Assembly: GCA_963735175.1 (NCBI GenBank)
Contig: CAVTJX010000015.1
Span: 186,001 to 250,000 of the forward strand
Direction: 5' to 3'
Source of the DNA: CAVTJX01 sp963735175
GTDB lineage: Bacteria; Electryoneota; RPQS01
Length of the DNA: 64,000 nucleotides
In this document: in pieces, positions 11,344-23,339 of the stretch
How the letters are laid out: each line of letters opens with the position of its first letter
Numbering within the stretch: position 1 is the stretch's first letter
Translations under genes and position numbers: made by a program
The notes under the pieces: generated by a model
The model's database searches: none
Told to the model about the DNA's origin: nothing
Seen by the model: the letters and a program-made list of their open reading frames with translations, nothing else

Positions 11344-12033
11344 TTAGCGGATCTTCCGCAGATAGCCGCGCGGATTGAAACTCAAAAAGTGCTTCTCGCG
11401 GCTGGCGTCAATCTCAAAGTCGCCGTTTTCGCGGAAGAACTCCTCCATCGCCTCCATCGGCCCCGGTCCGAAGTCCAGTCCCACCGGATGACCGTTCACG
11501 TTGGAGTCTTCCACAATCAGGTAACCGCCCTTGGGCACCATCGCATGGTACGCCCGCAGTTCGTTCAACACGTGCTCCTTGCGGTGATCCGAATCGAGAA
11601 TCACCAGCACCTTTTCGCCCGGCTTGATCTCGCGCTTCACCCGCGCCACGATCTCCGGCGCGGTGGACGAACCGTGCAGGTACGTCAAGCGCGGATGCCG
11701 TGGCTTGCCCTCCGGCGGACTGATGTCGATGGTCAGCACCCGCCCCTTGCCGATGAGGTCGCACATGTTCGAAAGGAACAGCGCCGATCCGCCTTCCAGT
11801 GTCCCGCACTCGACGATCAGATCCGGCTGCTGCTCAAACAGCAGCTCCTGATACACCCACACATCAAACGGACACTTATAGAGGTGGTGCCCCATCCAGT
11901 ACGTCTGCGTCCACGGCGCGTTTTCCGAAAGCAGATACAACTTGTGAAACGCATCCACGATCTGCTGCGGCGACAGCGTGCTTACATCCTGCGGCGCGGA
12001 CGAGACTTTCGGCGGGTTCTTCAACTCGATCAT
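11344..12033 (-). CDS. CmcI-like (cephalosporin hydroxylase/rhamnosyl O-methyltransferase family) methyltransferase
   Basis: An intact 229-residue protein. Family features are DLIVECGTLEGGSALFLSNM (SAM-binding loop), VLTIDISPP, the central YLHGSSTAPEIV, then VLVILDSDH and GGYLIVEDSNVNG, all typical of the CmcI/RmlI-like O-methyltransferase family that modifies sugars or natural products. It lies upstream of the giant glycan gene (gap 82 bp) and downstream of the FkbM gene, all on the minus strand. The likely role is O-methylation of a surface polysaccharide. Substrate unknown. Confidence 0.85.
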   Translation of the reverse strand: MIELKNPPKVSSAPQDVSTLSPQQIVDAFHKLYLLSENAPWTQTYWMGHHLYKCPFDVWVYQELLFEQQPDLIVECGTLEGGSALFLSNMCDLIGKGRVLTIDISPPEGKPRHPRLTYLHGSSTAPEIVARVKREIKPGEKVLVILDSDHRKEHVLNELRAYHAMVPKGGYLIVEDSNVNGHPVGLDFGPGPMEAMEEFFRENGDFEIDASREKHFLSFNPRGYLRKIR

Positions 12034-12065
12034 AAAATCTCCGGATCAGTGAATAAATTGTTCCT

Positions 12066-12130
12066 GTAGGGGCGGGTCAAGCGCCGCAGAGGTCGATCAT
12101 CGGCAGGATTTTATCCCGCGCGACCCGCCC
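12066..12130. repeat. Interspersed palindrome, GTAGGG family (copy 1)
   Basis: A 65-bp element begins gtaggggcgggtcaagc and ends cgcgcgacccgcc, so the ends form an inverted repeat (ggcgggtc/gacccgcc). A 67-bp sibling with the same ends lies at 62525-62591. Confidence 0.75.
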
Positions 12131-12165
12131 TTCTGCTATTTGGCGTGAGGAGCCTCGCAAGACCA

Positions 12166-13017
12166 TTACCGCACAAACAGCACCATCTGCGCCGCGCGCA
12201 CGCTGTCGAGCTGCGCCAGCGACACGGGCCGCGCCGCGCCGTTGTCTTCAATCGCCGCCATGCGGTAGCCGCTACCCACAAGGTATTCTGCGGCAGGCAG
12301 ATTGCACGGCGCCCATTCGAGGATCACCTTCAATTGCGGATTGTTTACCAGCAGCCGGTGCGCCCCGCGAATGATCGCCACCTCCGCCCCTTCCGCGTCG
12401 ATCTTCAGAAAGTCCACCCGCGGGTCGTCCAGCGCGCCGAAGTAGGCGTCGAGACTCGTGCACATCAGCGTCGAGGATTCGTTGCGGTCGCCCCAGTATT
12501 CGGCGTTGGCGTAAAAGAAATTGGCTCCCGAAATCAGCGTCGCCGGCTTGTGGAAGACGCGCTCGCCGGGGCTGTCCATCACCCCCATCGGCACCAGCGT
12601 CGTCCGCTCCCAGAAACCGTTCACCATCACCGAGCGCCGCAGCACCGCCTGCAAATCCGGATTCGGCTCAAAGGCGTGCACGTGGCCCTTCTCGCCCACC
12701 AGCGAGGCCATCAGCAGCGTAAACCAGCCGCAGTTGGCGCCGATGTCGACGACGGTCATGCCCTCCGTCACCAGCGCGCGGATCGCCAGCGAGACTCCCA
12801 TCTCCCACTCGCCGCCTTGCAGAATGTGCGGCGCGAGGCTGATATCCCGCGTGTCCAGAAAAATCTTGTGACCGAAAACGGTCGTCGTCATCCCCACATG
12901 ATCCCCGAGGTAAAAATAGGGCCGCTGGGGTGGGCGCAGGTCGGGGCAAGACTGGGGAATGCCCGGAGCGGCCGCATCGGCGGTGACGACGGACGGCAGG
13001 GTTCGAAGGGCGATCAT
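12166..13017 (-). CDS. FkbM-family SAM-dependent methyltransferase
   Basis: The FkbM hallmarks are VVDIGANCGWFTLLMASLVGEKGHVHAFEPNPD, interrupted by no break, and later VDFLKIDAEGAEVAIIRGAHRLL. FkbM enzymes O-methylate sugars or secondary metabolites. The frame is open much further upstream (to 13263), but that N-terminal part has no homologous character; ATG 13017 gives a normal ~283-residue protein. No convincing Shine-Dalgarno precedes it, so the start is uncertain. It is the first gene of the minus-strand glycan cluster, 133 bp upstream of the CmcI-like gene. Confidence 0.82.
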   Translation of the reverse strand: MIALRTLPSVVTADAAAPGIPQSCPDLRPPQRPYFYLGDHVGMTTTVFGHKIFLDTRDISLAPHILQGGEWEMGVSLAIRALVTEGMTVVDIGANCGWFTLLMASLVGEKGHVHAFEPNPDLQAVLRRSVMVNGFWERTTLVPMGVMDSPGERVFHKPATLISGANFFYANAEYWGDRNESSTLMCTSLDAYFGALDDPRVDFLKIDAEGAEVAIIRGAHRLLVNNPQLKVILEWAPCNLPAAEYLVGSGYRMAAIEDNGAARPVSLAQLDSVRAAQMVLFVR

Positions 13018-13286
13018 GAGCGTCTCGATTGGATGGATTGTTTCAGCCAGTGCTGAAACCGGAGCAACCGGGAAGGAAGGTATAATAGCCAGTACAGCAA
13101 CTTGCAAGAAACATACCCGCCCCTCCGTGAATCCTAACCCCATAATTAATAAATGACACAGGCCTTTCCGCCCCGGCAATTCGTCCCGCCAACTCCCCGC
13201 CCGGCGGCAGAAAATGGATAAACGAAAAACGCGCGCCCCATTTCTGGAGCGGCGCGTCGTCATTGCCGTAAGTGGATCGAAATGGC

Positions 13287-14414
13287 TTATTTAACCTTCA
13301 GATTCTCCGGATTCAGGCCCTTGAAGGCTTCGTGGACGAACTGGCCGTCCTTGCGAATCAGGACGTCGTCGAACCAGATTTCGCCACCGCCCTTTTCCGG
13401 CCGCTGGATCAACACAAGATCCCAGTGAATCGCGCTGCGGTTGCCGTTGTCGGCTTCGTTTTCGTAGGCGTTGCCCGGCGTGAAGTGGAAACTGCCCGCG
13501 ATCTTCTCGTCAAACAGGATGTCGTCCATCGCTTCTTCGACGTAGGGATGGAAGCCCAGCGCGAACTCGCCGATGTAGCGCGCGCCTTCGTCGGTATCGA
13601 GAATGTTGTTCAGCCGCTTGCTGTCGTTGGCGGTGGCTTCAACGATCTTGCCCTTCTCAAAGCGGAACTTCACGTTTTCAAAAGTGAAGCCGCGGTTTGA
13701 GGAGGGCGCGTTGTACTGGATCGTGCCTTCGATGGAATCGCGCACCGGCGCGGTGAAGATCTCGAGATCGGGGATGTTGAAATGCCCGTCGCACTTCTTG
13801 GCGGGAATGTTCTTGATGGAAAATTTCAGATCCGTGCCCGGTCCGACGATGCGCACGCGGTCGGTTTTGTTCATGAAATCCACTACCGGATCCATCGCCT
13901 TGGAGGCCTTGGCCCAGTCGACCTTGGTGCAGACCTTGTAGAAGAAGTCCTCGAAGGTCTCCATCGACATCTTGGCCATCTGCGCCATCTGCGGCGAGGG
14001 GAAGCGCAGCACGACCCACTTGGTGTGCGCCAGGCGCTGCTCGAGATGCACCGGCTTCAGCCACAGGCGCTCGTAGAGGCCCATGTTCTCGCCGGGCACG
14101 TCGGAGAGTTCCTTGGCGTTGAAAATGCCGCGCACGCCGATGTAGCATTGCATCTGCTTCATGCGGTACAATTCGCAGTCGGCGATCAGCTTCATCCGCT
14201 CTTCGGTCGCGTTTTTAAAGAGCTTGCGCTGCACCATCTGGGCTTTCATCTCCAGCACGGGCAAGCCGCCGGCCTTACAGATTTCGTCCACCAGCACGGC
14301 TACAAACTCATCGGGAATATCGGTCGCTTCCACCAGCACATGCTCGCCCGGTTGCACATTCGTTGAATAGCGCACCAGCACGCGCGCCAAATCCAAGTAA
14401 CGCGGATCTGCCAT
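13287..14414 (-). CDS. M29-family (AmpS/thermophilic) metallo-aminopeptidase
   Basis: An intact 375-residue protein, the family's usual length. Visible metal-site and family motifs are NIPDLEIFTAPV (usually NMPDGEVFTAP), then EGTIQYN, the GEFALGFHP block, FHFTPGNAYE and SAIHWDLVLI. M29 enzymes are cytosolic, cobalt- or zinc-activated leucyl-type aminopeptidases that finish peptide degradation. Its presence together with two OPT peptide importers fits a peptide-using metabolism. It stands alone between the FkbM gene and mtgA. Confidence 0.88.
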   Translation of the reverse strand: MADPRYLDLARVLVRYSTNVQPGEHVLVEATDIPDEFVAVLVDEICKAGGLPVLEMKAQMVQRKLFKNATEERMKLIADCELYRMKQMQCYIGVRGIFNAKELSDVPGENMGLYERLWLKPVHLEQRLAHTKWVVLRFPSPQMAQMAKMSMETFEDFFYKVCTKVDWAKASKAMDPVVDFMNKTDRVRIVGPGTDLKFSIKNIPAKKCDGHFNIPDLEIFTAPVRDSIEGTIQYNAPSSNRGFTFENVKFRFEKGKIVEATANDSKRLNNILDTDEGARYIGEFALGFHPYVEEAMDDILFDEKIAGSFHFTPGNAYENEADNGNRSAIHWDLVLIQRPEKGGGEIWFDDVLIRKDGQFVHEAFKGLNPENLKVK

Positions 14415-14531
14415 ATCAAATCCCTCTTATTTGTCGGTACCAGGTTGCGGATCACTGTCGCCCGGGGAAAATCCCCTACCGAAATAGATAATATAGAGAA
14501 ATTTTTCGCAAATGCAATCCACTTCGGAACG

Positions 14532-15296
14532 TCACCGTTTAAGCCGTGAATTTTGCAACGGTTGCGCGGAATCCTCCGGCTCCGGCGAATCCGGCGCCAC
14601 CTCCGGCTCCGGCGGTTCCAGTTCCTTTGGCTCGCCTCCGGCAATGCGCGCGATCCGCCCCGCCCGCCGGCTGACATACGGCCCGTTCACGCGCCATTTG
14701 CGCGGCGAGGGAATAATCGCTGCCAGCCGCGAGGCTTGATCCAGAGAGAGCTGCCGCGCCGATTCGTGGAAATGATACTTCGCCGCCTCCTCCACCCCAA
14801 ACACTCCCGGCCCGAATTCAATCAGGTTCAAGTACAATTCCAGTATCCGGTCCTTTGGCAACAGCCGCTCCAGCAGTATCGTAATAAAGGCCTCCCGTCC
14901 CTTCCGCCAGTAACTGCGGCTCGGCGAGAGATAGAGATTCTTCGCCAGTTGCTGCGTGATCGTGCTGCCCCCGCGCCGAATCTTCCCCGCCTTCTCGTTT
15001 TTTGCCTGGGCCTTCTTCATCGCCTCCCAGTCAAAGCCGTGATGCTGGTAGAAACGGTCATCTTCCGCCGCCACCGCCGCCAGTTTCATGACTCGCGGAA
15101 TCTGCTCAAAGGGAATCCACGTCTGCCGGATGACAAGTTCCTTATCCTCCGCCCGCGCCTCACGCACCCGCATCCGCATCCAGGCCGTGCTGCGCGGATC
15201 ATGAAACCGCAGCACAACCACCTGCAATATCGTCGTCACCACGGCGGCGAGCATGGCATAGAGCAGTAGCCACAGAATTATCCGCAAGATGCGCAT
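14532..15296 (-). CDS. mtgA: Monofunctional biosynthetic peptidoglycan transglycosylase
   Basis: An intact 254-residue GT51 enzyme with one N-terminal membrane anchor (residues ~5-30). It carries the catalytic block EDDRFYQHHG (first Glu catalytic), RGGSTITQQLAKNLYLSPS, a KDRILELYLN motif and GVEEAAKYHF. It polymerises lipid II glycan strands at the outer face of the inner membrane. No penicillin-binding transpeptidase domain follows. The C-terminal tail is Pro/Glu-rich and variable. Confidence 0.92.
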   Translation of the reverse strand: MRILRIILWLLLYAMLAAVVTTILQVVVLRFHDPRSTAWMRMRVREARAEDKELVIRQTWIPFEQIPRVMKLAAVAAEDDRFYQHHGFDWEAMKKAQAKNEKAGKIRRGGSTITQQLAKNLYLSPSRSYWRKGREAFITILLERLLPKDRILELYLNLIEFGPGVFGVEEAAKYHFHESARQLSLDQASRLAAIIPSPRKWRVNGPYVSRRAGRIARIAGGEPKELEPPEPEVAPDSPEPEDSAQPLQNSRLKR

Positions 15297-15459
15297 CCAC
15301 CACCCATGCCGCTAAGAATTTTCGGTCGTCGGACTTTAAGATAACAGAATCGGCTTGAAAAACAAGCCCTCCGGCTCCCATCGTGGCCATTCCGGTCGCC
15401 CGCATCACACAAAGGGCGGCCAAAGCCGCCCCTTGTGACATTTCAGGATTGGGCTTGGA

Positions 15460-17227
15460 TCAGTGATGTGCTGTGACCCGGAAGAAACCGCGCGCCTCCA
15501 ACGGCAGAGGCAGCATTGCCTGGGTGTCCGGCGTATCGAAGAGCGGGATCTCCATGCCGCCGATGGTGCTGTAGACCGTATAATACTCCGCACCCGGCAC
15601 GGCATTCCAGTGCAGCGACATCATGCCGTCAAAGTAATAAAGCGTCAGCGCGTGCGGCGTCGGGTCGATCACCGCCGTCGGTATTTTCAGCCGCTGGTTG
15701 GTTTCCGCGTCAACCGCCAGCACATATTCTCCGGCCAGCAACGGCCGCATGAGCGGGCATTCCGCGTCAACTCCCGGCATCATGACCGCCGTTCCAATCA
15801 TGTCGAACATCGAGTGTGCCGGTGGGATCCGTGGAATACACATGGATCATATGCATCCACGTAGCGTGAAGATTCACGCTCATGTCTCCGGGCCATAACG
15901 CCGGCGGCATGATACACGGCTTGAACTGCATGAATTCATACATTGGCACCGGCAAACAGGCGTCCGCCATTAGGTTGCCGTCGACGTCCGGCAGAAACCA
16001 GATGGTCTCGTTCGGCACCCAGTCGTGCCCGAGATGGGGTTGATGAATGCTCAGCGCCACTCCCCCGCCGCGCAGGGGATTCGTCAGCCAGTCCACACCG
16101 TGCGCATCGAGCAGCATCTCAAAACCCGGCTGCATCGCGCCGGCGAAGGTACCTTGCACGGCATCCGGAAGCATGTCGCCATCCGTGTCCGTCAAGATGT
16201 GGATTTGATGATTCAGTCCGTCGAGCATAATCATCGGGGCGCCCCAGTGCCCTTCACCGCCCACCCAGTCCATGGATTCGAACGACATGGGAACCTGCAG
16301 CGGCGGACCGAACTGCACCGGCGGCAGTGTCAGCGTCACCGTTCCGTTGAACACCTGAAAGGCCTGCAACTGAGCGACTCCCAGACCCGGAATGGCGCCG
16401 CAAACGAGCGCCAGCGAATAATCGGGAGGCAGCCACGGCGGCCGTTGATAGACCAACAGGTCGTACGCCCGCAGCGCGCCGAGCGGCACACTGCTCACCG
16501 TTCCGCCGCCGATCTGAAGTATCGCATAGGAATCCGTTCCGCTTCCCGTCGTGTCCAGATTCAAATACGAAACATACCGGATCGTCGCTAAGAGGGCCGT
16601 GAGTCGCCGCACGTAGGCGTTCATCGCATAGTTCACGCGGCGATTGAGATAGTCCTTCAGCGTCTCCTTCATCAGCGCGTCCGTCGTATCGAGTCCCGCG
16701 CCGATTTTATAAACCAGCTCCTTGGACAGCGCGTTGATCTCGCCTTCCGCACGGCTCTCGGTGGAATCCTGCGCTTTATGCTCCCACTCATGCACCAGCA
16801 CTTCTTCGAGATGCACAAGCGCTGAAGAATCCCGTCCCGCCTCACCCAGCAGGGAGGAGTCCACGTTCATCTGGTCCCCGGCCGTGGTGCTGCACCCGTC
16901 CATCTTGGTGACACCCCAGATCCGGGTGTTCAACGTTTCGGCGTCGATCGCTCCGCGGCCCAACTGCCCGCGTAAATCCGCCGCTATCGTTGAACACGAC
17001 ACGGTGTGCGAGTCGCCGTTCGCATCCCAGTAATGCAGGGACGCGGGCGGCGGCGTGGCGATGCTGTCTATGGCCCGGGACACCGTCGCGGTTTGCGCGG
17101 AGTCCAGATCTTTTCCGCCATACTTGCCCGGCGTGGAAAAGCGGGATCCATTATCCTGCGCATCGATCGATAACGCGGCGAGTAATGCCACGCCCGCTGC
17201 CGCGATAAACCATCGCCATCGGATCAT
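15460..17227 (-). CDS. Secreted putative zinc metallo-hydrolase (HEWEH) with FN3-like C-terminus (one frame break)
   Basis: A signal peptide (residues 1-23, ending SIDA) precedes a domain holding VLVHEWEHKAQDS, an HExxH zinc motif followed by an acidic, Ala/Glu-rich helix (ESRAEGEINALSKELVYK). Further on are a DTDGDMLPDAVQ element, resembling a Ca-binding dockerin-like loop, and a domain with repeated Trp/Pro strands. The frame breaks near 15800; the remaining ~120 residues end in a fibronectin-like module (LHWNAVPGAEYYTVYS ... FFRVTAHH). Similar C-terminal modules occur in the vWA and P-domain proteins of this window. Zinc-protease function is inferred from HExxH only. Confidence 0.6.
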
Positions 17228-17991
17228 CTTGGCCCTCCTGCTGCCATACGGCCAGCAAAATAAGGATCATTTTAATTCCGGCTGGATGCTGATATCAACG
17301 GTGAATACTCTGCAATGTGCATAAGATGTACCAATATAATGCGTTTGTCAAGCGGCGCGGGCACCCGTGGGATTAACGACGCGACGATCTTAAAACCCAT
17401 GGCGCGGAATGATCCTTGTTTCAGCCCGTCTATTGTGGAAACTAATGGGCGCAAGAGCGACATGCCTCCCTGCGGAATGGGCCCAAAAGGGCACTGCGAG
17501 ATTGTTCATGAAACCGGAAGCAGTGGTGCGGGGGCACTTGTCTGCCGCAGCGTCTAACATTTTGCGAGCACAGTGCAGCATGAAGATGCAAAAAATATTG
17601 CGAAACGGATTTGGGGTTGGTGCGAAAGTTCTTCGGACGTTACGAAATGTTAGACATCACCCCTACTTGCGGCGGGCTCTATCCGCCCGGATTGACGATA
17701 AAACAATATACAAACGTTCAGTGGGAAAATGCAAGGATAATCTGCGTTCAGTCGTTATCCTGCTGTGAATGCGGCACATGTGTTGTTCTTATGTTCATTT
17801 CATGTGTAGACCGCAGCGGGAGATAGGACTTTGTGACGGCGAGGTGCGTTCACAAGCGTGCAAGGGAAGAGAGGCACGGGGAAGAAAGGATGAAGGCGGA
17901 AGGATGAAGGATGAAACAGACCTCAATCCGAGTGCTTGCAGCGGCGGTGTTTACTTCACAATTACTTGCGGCGGCCTTTGGCCGTCGTCTT
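17228..17991. other. 764-base stretch without a supported gene
   Basis: Only short, compositionally odd frames occur here (the longest is ~119 codons at 17409-17768, with no recognisable domain). Near 17886-17915 there is a degenerate ggatgaa microsatellite. A TTGACA box on the minus strand (17346-17351) could belong to a promoter for the HEWEH gene, but no good -10 follows it. Confidence 0.5.
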
Positions 17992-19537
17992 TTATTCCGA
18001 ATGCTTAAAGCGGCGGCGGATAGCGAAGATGAAGAGCGTCACGAGCGTGGCGGTGAGGGCGGTTTGCAACAGGGCCAGCAGTGAGACCACGAATCGAAGC
18101 AAGCTGTCAGTAACATGCTCGTCTTACCGCTACGCTGAACCAATGACGATCTAAACTGACAACCCGCAACGACGCGACAGCACTATCAAGAGCAAGGCTC
18201 CAATCCATCGGCCACCCCCATTCGCCCTTGTAGATAATTGCACCGTAGAACACACTCCACAACAGCAGAATCAAGCCACATATCCAAGCGGGGCGCCAGA
18301 TGCTGCCGCCAAAATTGGACAAGCCCTTATAGAATGACAATAAAATTACACTTCGCCAATCAGTCTTCCAATCCTGTTTGGCCGCCATATACCGAGCCTC
18401 AAAGATTCCCCGCTCAAAATCGTTGGCGACAGGATGATTGAGGTCTTTGCGGAAGCGATCCGTGAGTTGCTGATAGGCAACGGCGACGCTATCCCATTGT
18501 GGCCGGTCTTTACCAAACACAGTTGGGTCATTAATTAGGTAATACTCATCTGCTAATTTCCTCCGCGTCGAAGGGTTACGTCTCCCAAAATCGTATGCAG
18601 AGGAATTGCTCCATTCGATCAGACGGCAATCAGTTCCAGAAAGTAGCAATCGTCCCATCTTAGTATTCCTAATCGCCAATCTAGCTCCTCCTCCGAGGTC
18701 ATTATCGCGCAAGTCTATAATTGCTCTACGATTTGGATTCGATTCCTGAAACACAACATCTTCAATCGACAGTTTGCCCGGCTGCCTCTCCTTTCCCTCC
18801 ATCTCTCTAATGCGTCCGCTACCCGGCCAAGTCAGTTTAACAATGTTCTTTACAATTATCTTAGAAAAGCTGCCAAGTGTACCAAAACTTGCATAAGACA
18901 GGTTCATATTGGCTTCTAATATTGCCGCATCGAAATCACCCGATCCAGAGAATACGGTATGCTCGAATGAAGCGAACACTGAGAATTGAGCATACTTGAA
19001 GACGGCGTCTTTCAGGAATGCAGCGCGATTGAAGAACACGACTCCCATCCTAATCCCGGGTCTTCTATTCAATTCGGTATCGAATACTGCGCAGCGAAAG
19101 TGGGCCGATTCCTTAAAGGTTGTATGTTCGAACGATGTGATACCGGCGAACCCGCACTTGAAGAAGTTTGCAAAGCCCGTGAATCTTACTTCAGTGAAAT
19201 TCGCGCTCCCCAAAAACGTCGCATGGTCCAGTGAGGCAGTTCCGACAAACACGGCATTCTCAAAAACGGCATCAGCCGGAAACATGGCCTTACGAAACAG
19301 GTTTGACCGCTGCCACTCATATTCTCGCTTACGTTCTATATCAACAAACATCCAGCCGCTGAAATCCCATTTTTTAGCCTTCGCACTCCGCCACTCCCTG
19401 ATCTGCCGCGCCAGCGCATTGCGGAATTCCTGCGGGTCTTTTTCTTCGCAGTGGAAGATGCACTTCCTGGTGGGGAAATTGGGGTTCTGGTAGATGGGGC
19501 GGTCGCAGCCGTCGTACTGGCATTTGTGGGTGGACAT
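17992..19537 (-). CDS. Pentapeptide-repeat membrane protein with N-terminal Cys/His motif (one frame break near 3' end)
   Basis: From ATG 19537 (MSTHKCQYDG) the protein has an N-terminal Cys-rich knuckle (CQYDGCDRP ... CIFHC). It then has ~250 residues of pentapeptide-like repeats (ANFTEVRFTGFANFFKCGF, A(N/D)F xx pattern), a helical linker and membrane segments (ICGLILLLWSVFYGAIIY). The apparent stop at 18107 is premature. In the next frame, to TAA 17992, the sequence continues LLRFVVSLLALLQTALTATL then VTLFIFAIRRRF, a normal terminal membrane helix for this family. Such proteins are membrane-anchored right-handed beta-helices of unknown function. I chose 19537 over the upstream in-frame ATG (19567) because homologous character begins there. 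Confidence 0.7.
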
Positions 19538-19603
19538 GATGATCCCTTCGGGAAATTCGAAGCTCAAGATTCGAAATTCAATTCAGACGATATTGCGGAG
19601 AGT

Positions 19604-19641
19604 CAGATTCCGGGCAGGTCGCGGACGACCTGCCTCGGCGG
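19604..19641. repeat. Interspersed palindrome, CAGATTCCGGGCAG family (copy A)
   Basis: The element reads cagattccgggcaggt, an 8-base loop, then acctgcctcggcgg. ggcaggt/acctgcc pair as a 7-bp stem. Related copies lie at 19754, 25289 and 60586. Confidence 0.8.
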
Positions 19642-19753
19642 CACGCGAAACGGATTTCGGCCGGGTTGCGCGGATTTGTTTATCGCGGCGGACGGGGGCG
19701 GGGTCGTCCGCTTAACCCGGCTCGGCGCAAGTCAGACGGATGATGCGGGGAGT

Positions 19754-19781
19754 CAGATTCCGGGCAGAACGAAGACGATCC
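19754..19781. repeat. Interspersed palindrome, CAGATTCCGGGCAG family (copy B, degenerate)
   Basis: It shares the 14-base head cagattccgggcag with copies A, C and D, but its right half has diverged. It lies 150 bp from copy A in the same 622-base gap (19568-20189), which also holds a microsatellite and no supported gene. Confidence 0.65.
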
Positions 19782-19981
19782 TTCCTTTGTCAGGACAGGC
19801 TCCGCCGCGGCGTAAATCACGAACGGGCGATGCAATCGGCCCCTACAGCCCCGAATACGCGTGGGGAGCGGAATCCCCGCGCGACGATCAGGAATGATTT
19901 TCTGCGGCCAGTGATTGAGATTGTCGCCGCTGGAGATCCTTCCGTAAGAACGTCAGGATGACGAGCGAAGAGGTCGTTTTT

Positions 19982-20012
19982 GTTCTTCGTTCTTCGTTCT
20001 TCGTTCTTCGTT
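19982..20012. repeat. 7-bp microsatellite (gttcttc)x4
   Basis: Four exact tandem copies of gttcttc lie downstream of pckA's stop codon, in noncoding sequence. Confidence 0.85.
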
Positions 20013-20189
20013 TCCGAAACGAAACAGGGCGACATTGCTGCCGCCCTGCTGGGTGATCATTACCATCCTGCACCCGCAAAGCGGCCTCAGGACAAACACA
20101 AGAATTGAATAAAGCGACGAAGCGCACTGTCCGACAAAGTCGAGATCTCGCTACGCGGACCGTGCGGCACTACAAAACGTAGATGCAGG

Positions 20190-21861
<1,672 letters not shown>

Positions 21862-21865
<4 letters not shown>

Positions 21866-23080
21866 AGCCAGTCCCTCACCAGCTTGCGCTCACCGATGAA
21901 GATTTCATTCGGCGATTGCGGGTCCAGGACCCACTTGATCCGTTCCACACCTTCCTTGATGTCCTTGACGCTGCCGCAATAGCTAAGGCGCAGATGGCCT
22001 TCCATGCCGAATTCCTTGCCGGGCACGGTGACGACGCGGGCCTTGTCGAGGAGCATCTTGGAAAGCTTAAGGGAATCGGGTTGCCAGGCGGAAAAATCGG
22101 GCAGGCAGTAATAGGTGCCGTCCGGCTCCTGCAAATGCACGCCGCGGAAGGCCTTGAGTTCGCGGATCATCACATTGCGGTTGTTTTCGAGCATCATGCG
22201 CAGGCTTTCGATCACCGATTGCACGCCATTCAACGCGCCCTCGGCCGCGGCCTGCTGCACGACGACTGGTGGTGGTGGTAGTCTGGCCCTGGACGTTGAT
22301 CATGATTTCGACCATCTTGCGCGGCGCCACGACCCAGCCGACGCGGAAGCCGGTCATGCCGTAGAGCTTGGAGACGCCGTTGATCGTGATCACGTGCGTA
22401 TTCTCAAGATCCTTGTTCGTAAACTTGTAGGGGTTCGCCCACGTCTTGCCGTCGAAGACGAGCTTGTGGTAGATGTCGTCGGAGATGAACCAGATGCCCT
22501 TTTCTCGCAGAACTCGACGAGTTCGGCGATGAACGCCTCGGAGTAGATCGCGCCCGAGGGATTGTTGGGGCTGTTGACGATGATCGCCTTGGTGTAGGAG
22601 GAGACGTTCTTTTTGATGTCTTCCATCCGCGGATAGAAGCTGCCGTCCTCCGACTTCACGATGACCGGCACGCCCCAGAGCATCTTCACCATTTCCGGGT
22701 AGCTGACCCAGTAGGGGCTGAGGATGATGACTTCGTCCTGGGGATTGAGGATCGTGTAACAGCAGATTGTACAGCGACTGCTTGGCGCCGGCGGAGACGA
22801 TGATGTTTTCCGGGGCGGCGATGCGGTCGTAGTTTTCTTCGGTGTAGCGGATAATCGCTTTCCGCAGCGACGGGGTGCCTTCGGTGGGGGTATACTTGAT
22901 ATCCCCCTGCGCGAGTTTGGCCGCGCTGGAAAGCAGCGCGCCGATGGGAGCTTTGTTTTTGGGTTCTCCCGCGCCCAGATGGATGACCGCTTCGCCCTTT
23001 TCCCGCAGAATGCGGGCTTCCTCGTTCAGCGCGAGGGTCGGGGACGGGGCGATTTTCCGTGCCAGTTGACTTAAGCTCAT
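21862..23080 (-). CDS. Class I/II aminotransferase (aspartate-type), PLP-dependent (several frame breaks)
   Basis: The start ATG 23080 (MSLSQLARKIAPSPTLALNE) is typical of fold-type I aspartate/aromatic aminotransferases. Successive frames give HLGAGEPKNKAP, YTPTEGTPSLRKAI, VNSPNNPSGAIY, SDDIYHKLVFDG and the PLP-lysine block INGVSKLYGMTGFRVGW. The C-terminal part is GTYYCLPDFSAW ... RLSYCG. At least four breaks are needed (about 22265, 22510 and a cluster near 22690-22790). The total of ~405 residues is normal. It likely interconverts aspartate and oxaloacetate, feeding the coupled pckA. Confidence 0.85.
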
Positions 23081-23339
23081 AGAAGGAAATGCCTTGTAAG
23101 GTACCGATTCGGGGAAATTGCGAATAAAATAACGATTTCCGACGATGAAGTCAAGGAGACGGCGCGGGAGTTTGTGACCGGAGCGCAGCTCGATGCAGTC
23201 CGAAGTGGCCTAAGCGGCGGTGGAATCGGACCTTCTCAGAATGATTCATGATGAATTAACACGTGAGCAGATTTGCAATAATATAGCTATATTGACGGCC
23301 TTGTCCAGTAATCTTCGTTACCCATGCGGAAACTTAACC

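Noticed and set aside
9897..11378. A 493-codon plus-strand frame antisense to the giant gene
   Set aside because: Low-complexity Arg/Leu/Gln composition and no domain. The opposite strand is strongly coding.
17409..17768. 119-codon ORF in the 17.2-18.0 kb gap
   Set aside because: No recognisable domain or ribosome-binding site, and composition unlike neighbouring genes.
23081..23339. Cobalamin riboswitch upstream of the TonB receptor
   Set aside because: No GCCACTG-type B12 box or suitable fold was found by eye.
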